Shown: positions 1 to 9,205 of the stretch, piece after piece
Layout of the letters: every line of letters starts with the position of its first letter
How positions within the stretch are numbered: position 1 is the first letter of the stretch
NCBI RefSeq assembly: GCF_900101345.1
Contig: NZ_FMUX01000002.1
Location: 186,001 to 250,000 of the forward strand
Reading direction: 5' to 3'
Length of the DNA stretch: 64,000 nucleotides
Source of the DNA: Desulfoluna spongiiphila
Lineage (GTDB): Bacteria > Desulfobacterota > Desulfobacteria > Desulfobacterales > Desulfolunaceae
Notes under the pieces: generated by a model
Databases searched by the model: none
Seen by the model: the letters and a program-made list of their open reading frames with translations, nothing else
What the model was told of the DNA's origin: nothing
Position numbers and translations under genes: made by a program

Positions 1-758
1 GGATGCTCGGCGTGGACCTCCTCAGCCATGGACGTGCCGTGCCCGTGCTGGATATCCGCCCCGCACCGGGGGGACGGCTGGAGGTTTTTTGTCCGGTTAC
101 GGGAAAGAGAGCCACCGTTCGCGCGGCACAGCAGATTCAGCTGATGATCCTCCTGCTCCGGCAGCCCGGGGCATGCCTGGCAGCCGACAGGCTCGCTTCC
201 CTTCTCTGGCCGGGCAAGGACCCGTTGGGCTTGCGGGGCCGCCTGGACAACCTGATGAAACGCCTGCGACAGGTGCTGGCCGAAGCCGCGGGGCCTGAGT
301 CCCCTCGGCATTATCTGGGCATTGAGGCGGGCACGGCCGTGCTTCGCCATGTCCGGTGCGAGGCGGCCCGCCTGGATACCCTGCTGGCAGAGGGCCGCTT
401 GCTGCTGGAAAAAAAACGCCCCTGGACCGCATCCATCCCCCTGACCCGCGCCTTTTCTCTCCTGAATGATCCCGCCCCTTTTTCCCCCGACCCGGAACAG
501 GTCAGGCGCGCCGCCCTGGCCTGGTGTCCGGTTCTGGCCCGGACCCACGGCACGGATCGGGCCCTTGACGCCGCCCGCTGTGCCCTCTCCCTTCACCCCT
601 TGTCTCCCTCCCTCAATCGCCTCGTCCATGACCTCTGCCTCGACGCAGATCAGCCCCAGCAGGCCCTGGAACAGGTGGATTGCCTTCGCCGCGGGCTTCG
701 CCAGGCAGGCCACAGCATCGAAGAGCAGGACGCCGTCATGGAGAGCTTCTGGGGATAG
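1..758 (+). CDS. C-terminal part of a winged-helix / BTAD-like protein (partial at left edge)
   Basis: The reading frame is open at the left edge, so the 251 residues visible from the ATG at position 3 may be only the end of a longer protein. Around residues 35-110 the pattern resembles an OmpR/SARP-type winged helix: a leucine-rich helix, a LASLLWPGKDP stretch and a basic helix LDNLMKRLRQVL. Residues 120-250 look like alpha-solenoid (TPR/BTAD-like) helices ending with ALEQVDCLRRGLRQAGH. Such domains occur together in SARP-like regulators and AAA/TPR transcription factors. No ATPase motif is visible here. The function is inferred only from fold-like patterns. The next gene starts 176 bp downstream and is probably separate. 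Confidence 0.5.
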   Translation, partial: MLGVDLLSHGRAVPVLDIRPAPGGRLEVFCPVTGKRATVRAAQQIQLMILLLRQPGACLAADRLASLLWPGKDPLGLRGRLDNLMKRLRQVLAEAAGPESPRHYLGIEAGTAVLRHVRCEAARLDTLLAEGRLLLEKKRPWTASIPLTRAFSLLNDPAPFSPDPEQVRRAALAWCPVLARTHGTDRALDAARCALSLHPLSPSLNRLVHDLCLDADQPQQALEQVDCLRRGLRQAGHSIEEQDAVMESFWG

Positions 759-934
759 ATGTTCTGTCCCGACGGATTTTTCTCGTTTTAGGTGGGTTAG
801 GTTAAAACGACAGGTTTCTGACAGGCCTGCGCTCACCTGGCGGTATACTTTTGCCGATCAGTGGTTTACTTCCTTCAGTCAACATCCGGAACGGACCGGA
901 TAAGCTGAATTAAGGAATCACCGAAAGGCTCTCC

Positions 935-1636
935 ATGCACTCTCCGAGACATCGAATCGTATGTTTGTTTTTTTTACTCTGCATGCTGCTGACCTCCCCG
1001 CTGCATGCCCTGGATATTCCATCCCCTGAGCCTACGGGCGTTGCAGATCACACACCGGAACAAAACGGTGGCTTTTCCCAATCAAAAAAAACGTCCCCAT
1101 GGTCCTGGGGGATCGGTGTGGACGTTTCCGGGTATAGGGCCGAATCCACCTCAACATACGGGGGCGAGGCCTACGATCTGAGCGTTCGCCACGGCATCAG
1201 CCCCATGGTGCAGGTGGCGTATCGCATGAACGGGAACTGGGATCTGGAAGGCGGCGTGCGGCACGACTGGATGCGCTGGAAGCTCTCCCCCTCCCTGGGG
1301 CCCGATGACGGCTCTGTGCGGGCGTTGACCCTGGCCCTGGGCGCGGCCCGGCACGGGGCAGAGCGCACGGTGCCCGTCCTAGGGGCCATCCGCCCCTTAA
1401 GCTCGGCAGCCCTGCTGTGGCGTTTCATCGACGCCGATCTGGACGGCCCTGCCATGGATTACCGATCCGGGCCCGGAGTGGAATTTGCCGCAGGCTTTAC
1501 CCGGGACTATTGGGGGCTCCGCGCGGGTCTCTCCTACACCCACCACGACGTTTCCGATGTGATTGCCGGAGCAACGGCCGAAGACCTGGACCTGCTGGGG
1601 GCGTTCGTGCGTTTTACCCTTTTTCTCGGTCGTTAA
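935..1636 (+). CDS. Predicted outer-membrane beta-barrel protein
   Basis: A 233-residue protein with a clear Sec signal peptide (hydrophobic residues about 8-25, ending LHALD). The mature part alternates polar and aromatic/hydrophobic residues in beta-strand fashion (GIGVDVSGYRAES, MVQVAYRMNGNWDLEGG, GLRAGLSYTHHD) and ends in a strand (FVRFTLFLGR), as in small 8-stranded OmpA/OmpW-like barrels. The ending is GR rather than the classical terminal aromatic residue. The gene stands 115 bp upstream of the amidinotransferase and could be co-transcribed with it. TATACT at 844-849 is a possible -10 box but has no good -35. The specific function is unknown. Confidence 0.7.
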   Translation: MHSPRHRIVCLFFLLCMLLTSPLHALDIPSPEPTGVADHTPEQNGGFSQSKKTSPWSWGIGVDVSGYRAESTSTYGGEAYDLSVRHGISPMVQVAYRMNGNWDLEGGVRHDWMRWKLSPSLGPDDGSVRALTLALGAARHGAERTVPVLGAIRPLSSAALLWRFIDADLDGPAMDYRSGPGVEFAAGFTRDYWGLRAGLSYTHHDVSDVIAGATAEDLDLLGAFVRFTLFLGR

Positions 1637-1750
1637 GGTGGGAAACCTGCGGGGGCCGGGTTGGGGGCTTTCAGTTGCGTCGATGCACCTGACCGCGCCC
1701 AACCCGGTTTTGCCTTTCCCGGGCTCCCTCACCCCATGGATGGTTTTGTG

Positions 1751-2857
1751 ATGAAAGACCCTGACATCAGCCGGCGTACCCTTCTCAAGGGCATGGCCGT
1801 GGCCTCCCTTGTGATGGCAGGCTTCGGAATGAGCCGTATTTTTCGGCCCGGCCGCGCCTCGGCCAGGGCCGGGGTGCCCCTTGGGGTTGCCCATGAGTGG
1901 GGAACCCTCAAAGAGGCCCTTGTGGGATCGCCGCATGTGAAGATCCCCGAGACCCTGCCCCCGGAGATGCGCCGGTGGTTTCCCCGAAAATGGCAGGCGT
2001 TTTTCAACGCCCATGCCGGGAAATCCCTGGTGGAGGCCGATCCCGCGCTTTACCAACGGATGGACTGCCAGATGAGTTCGGTGATTGAGGTGCTGAGGGA
2101 CCGGGGGGTGACGGTTTACAGGACCCCGGCGATGACCCCGGCAGAGCTGGGGTATCTGGACTCCGCGTTCCCCGCCTGCGGGGCCCAGCTTTATCCCCGG
2201 GACCCGCTTCTTGTGGTGGGGGACAAGGCCATTGAGACGGAGCTCTTTTTTCCCTTTCGGCGGCGGGAGCGGTTCGGGATCCGGCGTGCCCTGGACCGGC
2301 GCGTTGAGCGTGGCGGAAATTCGGTGATCTCCATGCCGCCACTGGTCCCCTCCCGTGGGGTCGCCCCGGGAGGACACGGAGCGATCCTCGAAGGAGGGGA
2401 CGTCCTTGTTCTGGGGCGGGACCTCCTGGTGGGGCTTTCCGGCAATGCCAGTAATCCTGAGGGCGTTCGCTGGCTGGCCGGGTGCCTGGGACCGGGCTAC
2501 CGCGTCCATGGGGTGAGGCTTAATTCCGGGTTTCTCCATCTGGACTGCTGCCTCTCCACCCCGAGGCCGGGTCTTGCCGTGGTCTGCAGAGACGCCTTTC
2601 CCGACGGCCTGCCCCAATGCCTGGATGGGTGGAAGACCATCGACGTGTCTGCGGCCGAGGCGTTGGAGGGCTTTGCCTGCAACGGCCTGATCCTGGATGA
2701 GAAGGCCATGGTCCTTGCCGACGAGGTGCCGCGCGTTGCCGACAGGCTGCGTGCGGCAGGCCAGGAGGTGATGGAGGTTCCCTTTGATGCCGTGACCTTT
2801 TTCGGTGGCTCCCTCAGGTGCTGGCACCAGGCCCTGGTGCGGGAAAGCACCCTGTGA
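1751..2857 (+). CDS. Tat-exported amidinotransferase (glycine amidinotransferase-like)
   Basis: A 368-residue protein that aligns by eye along its whole length with the L-arginine:glycine amidinotransferase family (GATM/StrB1). These enzymes move an amidino group from arginine to an amine acceptor through a cysteine. The expected catalytic residues are visible: Asp217 in LEGGDVLVLGRD, His263 and Asp265 in FLHLDCC, and Cys357 in FGGSLRCW. The N-terminus carries a twin-arginine signal (SRRTLLKG followed by a hydrophobic stretch and ASARA), so the enzyme should be folded in the cytoplasm and then exported; the known family members are intracellular. ATG 1751 places the Tat motif correctly; 1736 is an in-frame alternative. 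It is 19 bp upstream of the Lnt-like gene, apparently in one operon. The acceptor substrate is unknown. Confidence 0.85.
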   Translation: MKDPDISRRTLLKGMAVASLVMAGFGMSRIFRPGRASARAGVPLGVAHEWGTLKEALVGSPHVKIPETLPPEMRRWFPRKWQAFFNAHAGKSLVEADPALYQRMDCQMSSVIEVLRDRGVTVYRTPAMTPAELGYLDSAFPACGAQLYPRDPLLVVGDKAIETELFFPFRRRERFGIRRALDRRVERGGNSVISMPPLVPSRGVAPGGHGAILEGGDVLVLGRDLLVGLSGNASNPEGVRWLAGCLGPGYRVHGVRLNSGFLHLDCCLSTPRPGLAVVCRDAFPDGLPQCLDGWKTIDVSAAEALEGFACNGLILDEKAMVLADEVPRVADRLRAAGQEVMEVPFDAVTFFGGSLRCWHQALVRESTL

Positions 2858-2876
2858 GGAGTGAGGAGACGCTTTT

Positions 2877-4313
2877 ATGGGATGGGTGAAACGGAGCGGG
2901 CCTGCGCTTCTTTCCGGGGCGCTTTTGGGAATCGCCACAACCTTCATGTTCTCCTGGCTGGCCTGGGTGAGCCTGGTTCCCTACCTTCTGGTGGCTGAAA
3001 ACACAAAAAGGCCTGTGGCCCAGGCAGGCTGGGCTGGCCTGGCCTACGGCCTGGTGATGGAGTCCTGGGTGGCAGGGGCCGTGGCCCGGTACACGGACAA
3101 CCAGTGGGGCGTGGCCCTTTTCTGCCACGGTGTGGCCGTGGCGATCATGGCCGTAAACGTGGCCGTCCTTCTTCTGCCCTTTGCATGGATGCGCAAGCGA
3201 TCCGTTGCCGTGCAGCTTCTCGTCTGGCCCCTGGCCGCGACCCTTGCCGAGATGGGGATGTATCATCTTCTGGAGGGCTTCCCCTGGTTCCAGTACACCG
3301 TAGGGTTTTCTCAGGCTGCCAACCTGTACGTCAGTCAGCTGGCGGCTTTGGGAGACCTGTTTTTGCTCACATTTACGGTGCTGGTGCTTAATCTGCTGTG
3401 TGCCGAAGGGGTCAAGAGGCGCTCCGGGGTCTGGTTTGTATTTTTACTGCTGCTCCTTGCCTGCCTGCACGGGGGCGGGGCCCTTGAGGTTTACCGGGTG
3501 GAAGGCCTCCGTACGGGCGGTTTCCGGGTGGCCCTTGCCAACGACAACTCCACCGCCGGGCTACGCTGGACCCGGGAGCGGGTCGATGAGTACGCGGATC
3601 GCCTTCTGGGCCTTGCCGCCTCCATCCAAGGCAAGAGGCAGGCTCTCACCATCTGGAACGAGGGGGTTGTGCCCTGGGCCTACAGGCCCGGTGATGATTT
3701 GACCCGCGCTATCCTGGCTGCCGCGCGGACGTCTTCCGACGCATTGCATCTTATCGGGATGACCAGCGCCGTTGGAGGCCACACCTACAACTCGGCGTAT
3801 CTGTTCACCGGAGAGGGCAAGTTGGCGGGGCGCTACGACAAACAGAACCTTCTGAAGGGCATTGAAATATCGTCCATCGGGCTGAAACTGCCTTTTTTCG
3901 AGGCCTCCCCCTTTGAGGAACCCGCAGGGGCTCACCGGGGTCTTCTCCTGGCCGGCGGAGCCCGCATCGGGGTGCTCATCTGCAACGAAAGCAGCACCAA
4001 CCGGGTGGCAGCCTCCTTTGCAGACGCCCCCTACGATTGCCTGGTGGTCCTGGCCAACAACAACTGGTTCACGGGAACGCCCCTGATCCGGCATCACTTT
4101 TATTTCAATCGGATAAGGGCCATCCAGAATAGAAAAGACCTGGTGGTCAACAACAATCTCGGGATGTCCGGCCATATTTCGGCATCGGGGGTGATTGTAT
4201 CCGGGCGCAAAGCCGGTACCCCTTATGTTGTTTATTGCGACGTGAAACAGGTTGGGGCCCGGCCAGATGGTTTTTCGTGTCCCCAACGTACTGAAGAGGA
4301 AAAGGCCCTATGA
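2877..4313 (+). CDS. Lnt-like membrane N-acyltransferase / carbon-nitrogen hydrolase family protein
   Basis: A 478-residue protein with the architecture of apolipoprotein N-acyltransferase: hydrophobic helices over residues 1-200 including the Lnt-like segment GFPWFQYTVGFSQ, then a periplasmic nitrilase-fold domain. The catalytic triad of the superfamily is present: Glu262 (IWNEGVVPW), Lys322 (GRYDKQNLL) and Cys369 (VLICNESS). True Lnt transfers an acyl chain from phospholipid to the N-terminal cysteine of lipoproteins. This copy is short and divergent (NEG instead of the usual PET-type motif), and sits between an exported amidinotransferase and a secreted modular protein, so it may acylate or hydrolyse a different substrate. 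It overlaps the next gene by 4 bp (ATGA), indicating translational coupling. GAGGAG lies upstream of the start. Confidence 0.8.
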   Translation: MGWVKRSGPALLSGALLGIATTFMFSWLAWVSLVPYLLVAENTKRPVAQAGWAGLAYGLVMESWVAGAVARYTDNQWGVALFCHGVAVAIMAVNVAVLLLPFAWMRKRSVAVQLLVWPLAATLAEMGMYHLLEGFPWFQYTVGFSQAANLYVSQLAALGDLFLLTFTVLVLNLLCAEGVKRRSGVWFVFLLLLLACLHGGGALEVYRVEGLRTGGFRVALANDNSTAGLRWTRERVDEYADRLLGLAASIQGKRQALTIWNEGVVPWAYRPGDDLTRAILAAARTSSDALHLIGMTSAVGGHTYNSAYLFTGEGKLAGRYDKQNLLKGIEISSIGLKLPFFEASPFEEPAGAHRGLLLAGGARIGVLICNESSTNRVAASFADAPYDCLVVLANNNWFTGTPLIRHHFYFNRIRAIQNRKDLVVNNNLGMSGHISASGVIVSGRKAGTPYVVYCDVKQVGARPDGFSCPQRTEEEKAL

Positions 4314-6058
4314 AACGTATGAGATACCTGATTCTTTTTGTGCTTTCTTTTTTTCTGATTGCCGCGGAGGTTCAGGCCCGTATCGCGCCAACCACAAGTT
4401 GGCGATGGCGCCATGACGACGGCACCGAGGAAACCGCCACCTGGGCCACCGACGAAGAGCGACAGTCAGCAGAGCTTGTGGGGCCGGAGGAGGTCATTCG
4501 CCTGAGGGCTCAGCATGCAGAGGCCTTTGACTGCGGAGCATTAAAGATCAAGGCGGCAGGCGGCGAGTCGTTTGTGGCCTACTCGGATTTTTTTGCCTTT
4601 GCGGATTCTTCCTTTTTGTTGGCGGGAGGGGCCGTCCGGCAACGGTTGAGTATTCCCTACAAACCCGATGGATCGTCCCCTGGGCTTTCGTATCATGCCG
4701 GAGGGAGTATCGTGGAATCTCCCCGCCTGCTCCCAGTGGCTCCTGCGGGAACCTATCAGGAGGTGGAACTCTGCCTGAAGGTCCGGGAAGGGGGCGGCAT
4801 ACCGCAGGGCCTCTACACCTTTGAGCTGCCCGATGGAAAACACACGGAGGTCCCCCTTGTCTACACACACGCCCGGGCAGCAACTGTCTCCACCCTGTCT
4901 CCCACCGGGATCGCGGCCACTTCGGCTACGGGGCGGGGCGACATCACGGACCTGGGGGTGCGGCATCCCGTGAGGCACGGGCTCTGCTGGTCCACCACCG
5001 AAGACCCGGACATCACCTGCCCGAAAACCGCCGGAGGGGAGGTGACGGAGACAGGGGCCTTTGCCCATCCCATGACGGGCCTTGCTCCGGGGACCACCTA
5101 TTATGTTCGGGCCTTTGCAACCAACAGCGCGGGGCCTGCCTACGGCGAGCAGGTCCGTTTCACCACCCTGTCGGTGCCCGACCTGGAAGAGCCACGGGTG
5201 GTGTCGTGTAACATTTCTGAGAACGCCTGGGATATTGCCCTTAACATCACCCCCGGGGTGATCTTCAGCGAGTCCATGGACCCGAACAGCCTGACGGTTG
5301 CCTCCCTTGGCCTCACGGCTGGAGGCGCCAAGGTGCCTTTTCGTCATGTTTATGTGGAGGCCACGCGCAGCCTGGTTGTGCTGCCCGAAGCGCCCCTGCC
5401 CGCAGACACGCAGGTTACCCTTACCGTCACCACCGCCGCCTGCGATCGGACGGGAAACAGTCTTTATGAATCATTTTTGTGCCATTTCACCACCGCCAAT
5501 CCCGGGCCGGATCAGGACAGCGACGGGGTGCCCGACAGCCTGGAAAAATTTCCCGGGGACAGCAGCCGGGCCACGGTGGCGACAGTCACCAACACGGGCC
5601 ACTTTACCCTGGATGCCTCGGCCCTTGAAGGCGGCGCGGAGCTTGCCGACGTGCGGACCCTGTCGGAATACGATCCGTCACTGGGGACACCTGGGAAACC
5701 CCGGGACGCAGAGTTTCCAGACGGAATTCTTGCCTATAAAGTGACGCATGTGGAAAAGGGGGGGAGCGTGGAGGTGCCCGTGGGGATCCCTTCGGGGCTT
5801 TCAAAAGGTGTTCGGGTGTACAAGGTGACGGGGACCGGATACGTCGAGGTGACGGACCGATGCCGCATGGAAGGCGACACCCTCTACGTGACCCTCACCG
5901 ACGGGGGGGCGGGCGATGCGGACGGGCGTGCCGACGGAATCATCGATGATCCCCTGGCTGTTGCCGTTCCCATATCGAGTCCATCTGTCGATACGGATTC
6001 CATGGGTGGCACCGATGAGGGCGGACCGTGCTTTGTGCGAAGCGCGGCATGGCGGTAG
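4310..6058 (+). CDS. Secreted modular protein: FN3-like, Big_5-like, thrombospondin-3 and choice-of-anchor-U-like modules
   Basis: A 582-residue exported protein with a signal peptide (residues 1-23, ending VQARI). After a unique N-terminal region (25-180) comes a fibronectin III-like module (about 185-285, GLAPGTTYYVRAFATNSAG), a bacterial Ig-like module (290-395, FSESMDPNSL), a thrombospondin type 3 calcium motif (DQDSDGVPDSLEKFPGD) and a C-terminal domain resembling choice-of-anchor U (VEVPVGIPSG, DGRADGIIDDP). It ends GGPCFVRSAAWR, which looks like the beginning of the CFI-box C-terminal anchor (usually CFIATAA followed by about 30 residues), here cut short. The start overlaps the Lnt-like gene by 4 bp. 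Likely a cell-surface or secreted protein handled by the two upstream enzymes; this link is inference from the operon. Confidence 0.75.
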   Translation: MKRMRYLILFVLSFFLIAAEVQARIAPTTSWRWRHDDGTEETATWATDEERQSAELVGPEEVIRLRAQHAEAFDCGALKIKAAGGESFVAYSDFFAFADSSFLLAGGAVRQRLSIPYKPDGSSPGLSYHAGGSIVESPRLLPVAPAGTYQEVELCLKVREGGGIPQGLYTFELPDGKHTEVPLVYTHARAATVSTLSPTGIAATSATGRGDITDLGVRHPVRHGLCWSTTEDPDITCPKTAGGEVTETGAFAHPMTGLAPGTTYYVRAFATNSAGPAYGEQVRFTTLSVPDLEEPRVVSCNISENAWDIALNITPGVIFSESMDPNSLTVASLGLTAGGAKVPFRHVYVEATRSLVVLPEAPLPADTQVTLTVTTAACDRTGNSLYESFLCHFTTANPGPDQDSDGVPDSLEKFPGDSSRATVATVTNTGHFTLDASALEGGAELADVRTLSEYDPSLGTPGKPRDAEFPDGILAYKVTHVEKGGSVEVPVGIPSGLSKGVRVYKVTGTGYVEVTDRCRMEGDTLYVTLTDGGAGDADGRADGIIDDPLAVAVPISSPSVDTDSMGGTDEGGPCFVRSAAWR

Positions 6059-6086
6059 GGAAGGGATAAAAAAACATAAAAGCGAT

Positions 6087-6238
6087 GCCTCCGGCGGCGA
6101 GGTGAGCCACCTCGAAAGCTTGTTACCGCTGTGGTTTAACCCTCGTTCCTCGAGTTAAACCACAGCGGTATTCAAGGGTGAGGCGTGTCTTTCCCACCTG
6201 TTTGTCAAACCGTAACTGTTCAGCTTGCCTCCGGCGGG
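6087..6238 (-). repeat. Dispersed palindromic repeat, copy R1
   Basis: Begins GCCTCCGGCGGCGAGG, carries the hairpin CGAGGTG-AGC-CACCTCG, a second hairpin built on ACCGCTGTGGTTTAA with its complement around 6128-6170, and ends near GTAACTGTTCAGCTTGCC at 6212-6228 followed by another CTCCGGCGG. It fills most of the gap after the secreted protein gene. Confidence 0.85.
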
Positions 6239-6335
6239 GCGCTTTTTTCATGTCACACGTCACGTGAATGCCCCGGGAGAGCCTGGACAATGACGGCTTC
6301 CTTTAATGGCGTTTGAATACCCCACACGGTTGATC

Positions 6336-6437
6336 ACGGGCGTAGCCCGTCAGCAAATGCTCCGTCCCTGAGGAACGAAGGGACGGAGCATTTGCGAACC
6401 TGGGGTGCAGGGGATTTATCCCCTGCCCGCCGGAGGC
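6336..6437 (+). repeat. Dispersed palindromic repeat, copy R2 (ACGGGC subfamily)
   Basis: Starts with the hairpin ACGGGCGTAGCCCGT, then GCAAATGCTCCGTCCC paired with GGGACGGAGCATTTGC around the shared loop TGAGGAACGAA, then CAGGGGATTTATCCCCTG and the terminal CCGCCGGAGGC. The same arrangement recurs at 63758-63861 (R25). No gene lies between 6059 and 6449 besides these repeats. Confidence 0.85.
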
Positions 6438-6449
6438 ACGCTTTCTTCG

Positions 6450-8099
6450 TTAGTCGTGATCCGGAAACCAGGTCTTGTACTCTTCCCGCATTTTGTATTT
6501 CTGCACCTTGCCGCTGGCCGTCATGGGGTATTCGGTGACGATGGCCACGTGTTTGGGGATTTTAAAGCGGCTGATCTTGCCCCGGCAGAAGTCCCGAACA
6601 TCCTCGGGGAGGACATCGGCTCCCTGTTTGAGGATCACGAAGGCGGCCACCTCTTCGCCGTATTTGCGGCTGGGGATGCCCACCACCTGGACGTCCTGGA
6701 TGCCCTCCATGGTGTAGAGGAACTCTTCGATCTCCCGGGGGTAGATGTTCTCCCCGCCCCGGATGATCATGTCCTTGTGGCGTCCGGTGATGGTGATGTA
6801 GCCGTCTTCGTCCATGGTCGCCAGGTCCCCGGAGTGGAGCCAGCCGTCGTTGTCGATGGCTTTTTCCGTGGCCTCGGGCATGTTGTAGTAGCCCTTCATC
6901 ACGTTGTATCCCCTGCAGCAAAGCTCGCCCTGGGTTCCCGGGGGGACCTCGTCTCCGGTCTCCGGGTCGATGAGCTTGACTTCGATCTCCGGCATGGCTT
7001 TTCCCACGGTCTCCACCCTTTTTTCAATGCTGTCTTCGATGCGGGTCTGGGTGATGACCGGCGAGGCTTCGGTGAGGCCGTAGCAGATGGTGATTTCGCT
7101 CATGTACATCTTTCGGATCACCTGTTTCATCACGTTGATGGGGCAGGAGGAGCCGGCCATGATGCCCGTGCGCAGGGAGGAGAAGTCGAACTTGGCAAAG
7201 AGCTTGTGGTCCAAAATGGCAATGAACATGGTGGGCACGCCGTAAAGGGCCGTGCAGCGTTCCTCTTCCACGGAGGCCATGACCTGCACCGGATCGAAGC
7301 TCTCTAAGACCACGAGGGTGGACGCGTGGGAGACGGCGGCAAGGACCCCTAAGACGCAGCCGAAGCAGTGAAAGAGGGGCACGGGCAGGCAGAGGCGGTC
7401 TTCATGGGAAAAATTTTGGTTTTCGCCGATCCAGAAGCCGTTGTTGCCGATGCTGTGGTGGGTGAGCATCACGCCCTTGGGAAACCCGGTGGTCCCGGAG
7501 GTGTACTGCATGTTCACCACGTCGTGGCAGGAGAGGGTGGCCTGGCGCTCCCGGTACGCCTCGTCGGAGACCATGTGGGCCATGGCCTCGATCTCGGGGA
7601 TGGAGTACATGCCCCGGTGTTTTTCATGGCCCAGGAAAAACACCCGCTTGAGGTGGGGGAATTTGTCGGCTTTCAGGTAGCCCCGCTGGCAGGTTTTCAG
7701 CTCGGGGATGAGGTCGCAGGCGATGTTGATGTAGTCGGCGTCCTGATACCCGTTGATGACCAGAAGGTTTTCCGATTCCGACTGCTGCAGGAGGTACTCC
7801 AGCTCGGCGGTGCGGTAGTTGGTGTTGACGGTGAGGAGGATGGCCCCGATTTTGGCTGTGGCGAACTGAAGAGCCACCCAGTAGGGGATGTTGGTGGCCC
7901 AGACCGCCACCTTTTCTCCTTTTTTGACCCCCAGGGCCATGAGGCCTTTGGCCACCCGGTCCACGGTCTCGCCGAACTCGCGATAGGTGAGCCGAAAATC
8001 CCGGTCCACGTAGATGATGGCCTCGTTGTCCGGGTGCTCGGCAACGGCTTTGTCGAGGATCTGACCCAGGGTCAGGTCCCGAAGATTGGTGCTGGTCAT
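6450..8099 (-). CDS. Fatty acyl-CoA synthetase (AMP-binding family)
   Basis: A 549-residue adenylate-forming enzyme that activates a carboxylic acid with ATP and CoA. Visible motifs: the P-loop-like [16 protein letters not shown], the YGLTEASPV motif, the hinge/A8 region [19 protein letters not shown] with [13 protein letters not shown], and the catalytic lysine region [11 protein letters not shown] near the C-terminus. Length and motifs match medium/long-chain acyl-CoA ligases (FadK/ACSF2-like). It lies 150 bp downstream of a cupin-type regulator on the same strand, so both are probably one transcription unit and the regulator may sense a related acid or CoA ester. GGAG stands upstream of the ATG. 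Exact chain-length specificity cannot be read from sequence. Confidence 0.9.
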   Translation of the reverse strand: MTSTNLRDLTLGQILDKAVAEHPDNEAIIYVDRDFRLTYREFGETVDRVAKGLMALGVKKGEKVAVWATNIPYWVALQFATAKIGAILLTVNTNYRTAELEYLLQQSESENLLVINGYQDADYINIACDLIPELKTCQRGYLKADKFPHLKRVFFLGHEKHRGMYSIPEIEAMAHMVSDEAYRERQATLSCHDVVNMQYTSGTTGFPKGVMLTHHSIGNNGFWIGENQNFSHEDRLCLPVPLFHCFGCVLGVLAAVSHASTLVVLESFDPVQVMASVEEERCTALYGVPTMFIAILDHKLFAKFDFSSLRTGIMAGSSCPINVMKQVIRKMYMSEITICYGLTEASPVITQTRIEDSIEKRVETVGKAMPEIEVKLIDPETGDEVPPGTQGELCCRGYNVMKGYYNMPEATEKAIDNDGWLHSGDLATMDEDGYITITGRHKDMIIRGGENIYPREIEEFLYTMEGIQDVQVVGIPSRKYGEEVAAFVILKQGADVLPEDVRDFCRGKISRFKIPKHVAIVTEYPMTASGKVQKYKMREEYKTWFPDHD

Positions 8100-8249
8100 G
8101 GTCTGCTGCTCCGTATTGCGGTGGCCCTGCCGAGGGCCGGGTTCGTAACCGCGAGGTCTGAAAAGGGGCCGTTTAAGGATGCGGCCCGTGACTTCGATGG
8201 CCGTCTGGCCCTTTTTTCACGCCTCGTCGTGCTGCGTCGTTTCCGGCCG

Positions 8250-8822
8250 TTAGTCCGGGATGTACAGGACCGCGTAGATGCACGCAGGGGTTTGTGAGGC
8301 ACAGCTGACGTAGTGGGGAACCACAGAGTTGTAGTAGATGCTGTCCCCGGCTTTGAGCAGGTGGGTCTCCGTGCCGTAGAGGACTTCCACCTCTCCTTCG
8401 GTGACCACGATGAACTCTTCCCCTTCATGGGTGGAGAGTTTTTTCTCCTGGGCCGATTCGGGAAGGATTTCGATGAAGAAGGGCTCCATGTGGCGGTCGG
8501 TTTTTCCCCGTCCCAGGGAGAAAAACTTCAGGGCCACGGGTTTGTCCTTGTCCGGGAGCATGTCGATCTCTTTTTTCTGTTCGCCTTTGCGCACGATGAG
8601 GGGGTCTTCGCTCACCTGATCGTCGAGGAGGGTGCCCAGGCGGACCCCCAATGCCCGTGAAATCTTAAGGAGGGGACCAAGGGAGGGGAAATACTCTTTC
8701 TCATGCCCGATCTGTCCCAGGAACTCCCGGTGAAGCCCGGTGCGCTCCACAAGGTCATCTAAGCTGATGCCCCTTTGTTTCATCAGGCCGGCGATACGGC
8801 TGCCGATCTTCTCGATTTTCAT
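8250..8822 (-). CDS. XRE-family regulator with C-terminal cupin domain
   Basis: A 190-residue protein. Residues 5-65 form a helix-turn-helix of the XRE/Cro type (GISLDDLVERTGLHREFLGQI, LLKISRALGVRLGTLL). Residues 110-188 form a cupin beta-barrel (THEGEEFIVVTEGEVEVLYG, LKAGDSIYYNSVVPHYV), expected to bind a small ligand. This domain pairing is a known one-component regulator type. It precedes the acyl-CoA ligase gene on the same strand, which suggests it controls that gene and itself. AAGGAG lies 6-7 nt before the ATG. Confidence 0.9.
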   Translation of the reverse strand: MKIEKIGSRIAGLMKQRGISLDDLVERTGLHREFLGQIGHEKEYFPSLGPLLKISRALGVRLGTLLDDQVSEDPLIVRKGEQKKEIDMLPDKDKPVALKFFSLGRGKTDRHMEPFFIEILPESAQEKKLSTHEGEEFIVVTEGEVEVLYGTETHLLKAGDSIYYNSVVPHYVSCASQTPACIYAVLYIPD

Positions 8823-9205
8823 GCAACGACTCCTTCATGTTGTGTTGGTGGATGGCTTGCCATCAAGTAAAACAACGGGGTGCCGGAGCCCGCAGGGAAT
8901 CGGCACATGTGGTGCCTCTCCTGTCGGGCAATTGACCGCCGGTCACCCTGGCGGGGGTTGAAAAGTATCGTGTGTCTGTCTCGTCGTGATCGGATGGGAT
9001 GTCCACCGGTCGGGTGGGTGAAGAGGAAACAGCTTGAGAATGATCCCTTTCATGTTACAGGATCTCTTACCGAATTCATGCCTTGCTTGTAAATGGATTT
9101 TTCGTAGGAAAAGGTGTTTTTTAAGGTTTCCCGGTGCGGAATGGGGGAGGTATTTTTCGGATCAGCGACCTGGCGTCGTTCCTGAGTGGATCCATTGAGG
9201 CCACA

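Noticed and set aside
1397..2947. 516-residue minus-strand ORF opposite the amidinotransferase
   Set aside because: It is an antisense shadow in GC-rich DNA, with Gly/His/Pro-rich low-complexity content and no domain.
6087..6437. CRISPR array
   Set aside because: The repeats are dispersed over 58 kb, differ in length, are palindromic and have no regular spacers; no cas genes are present.
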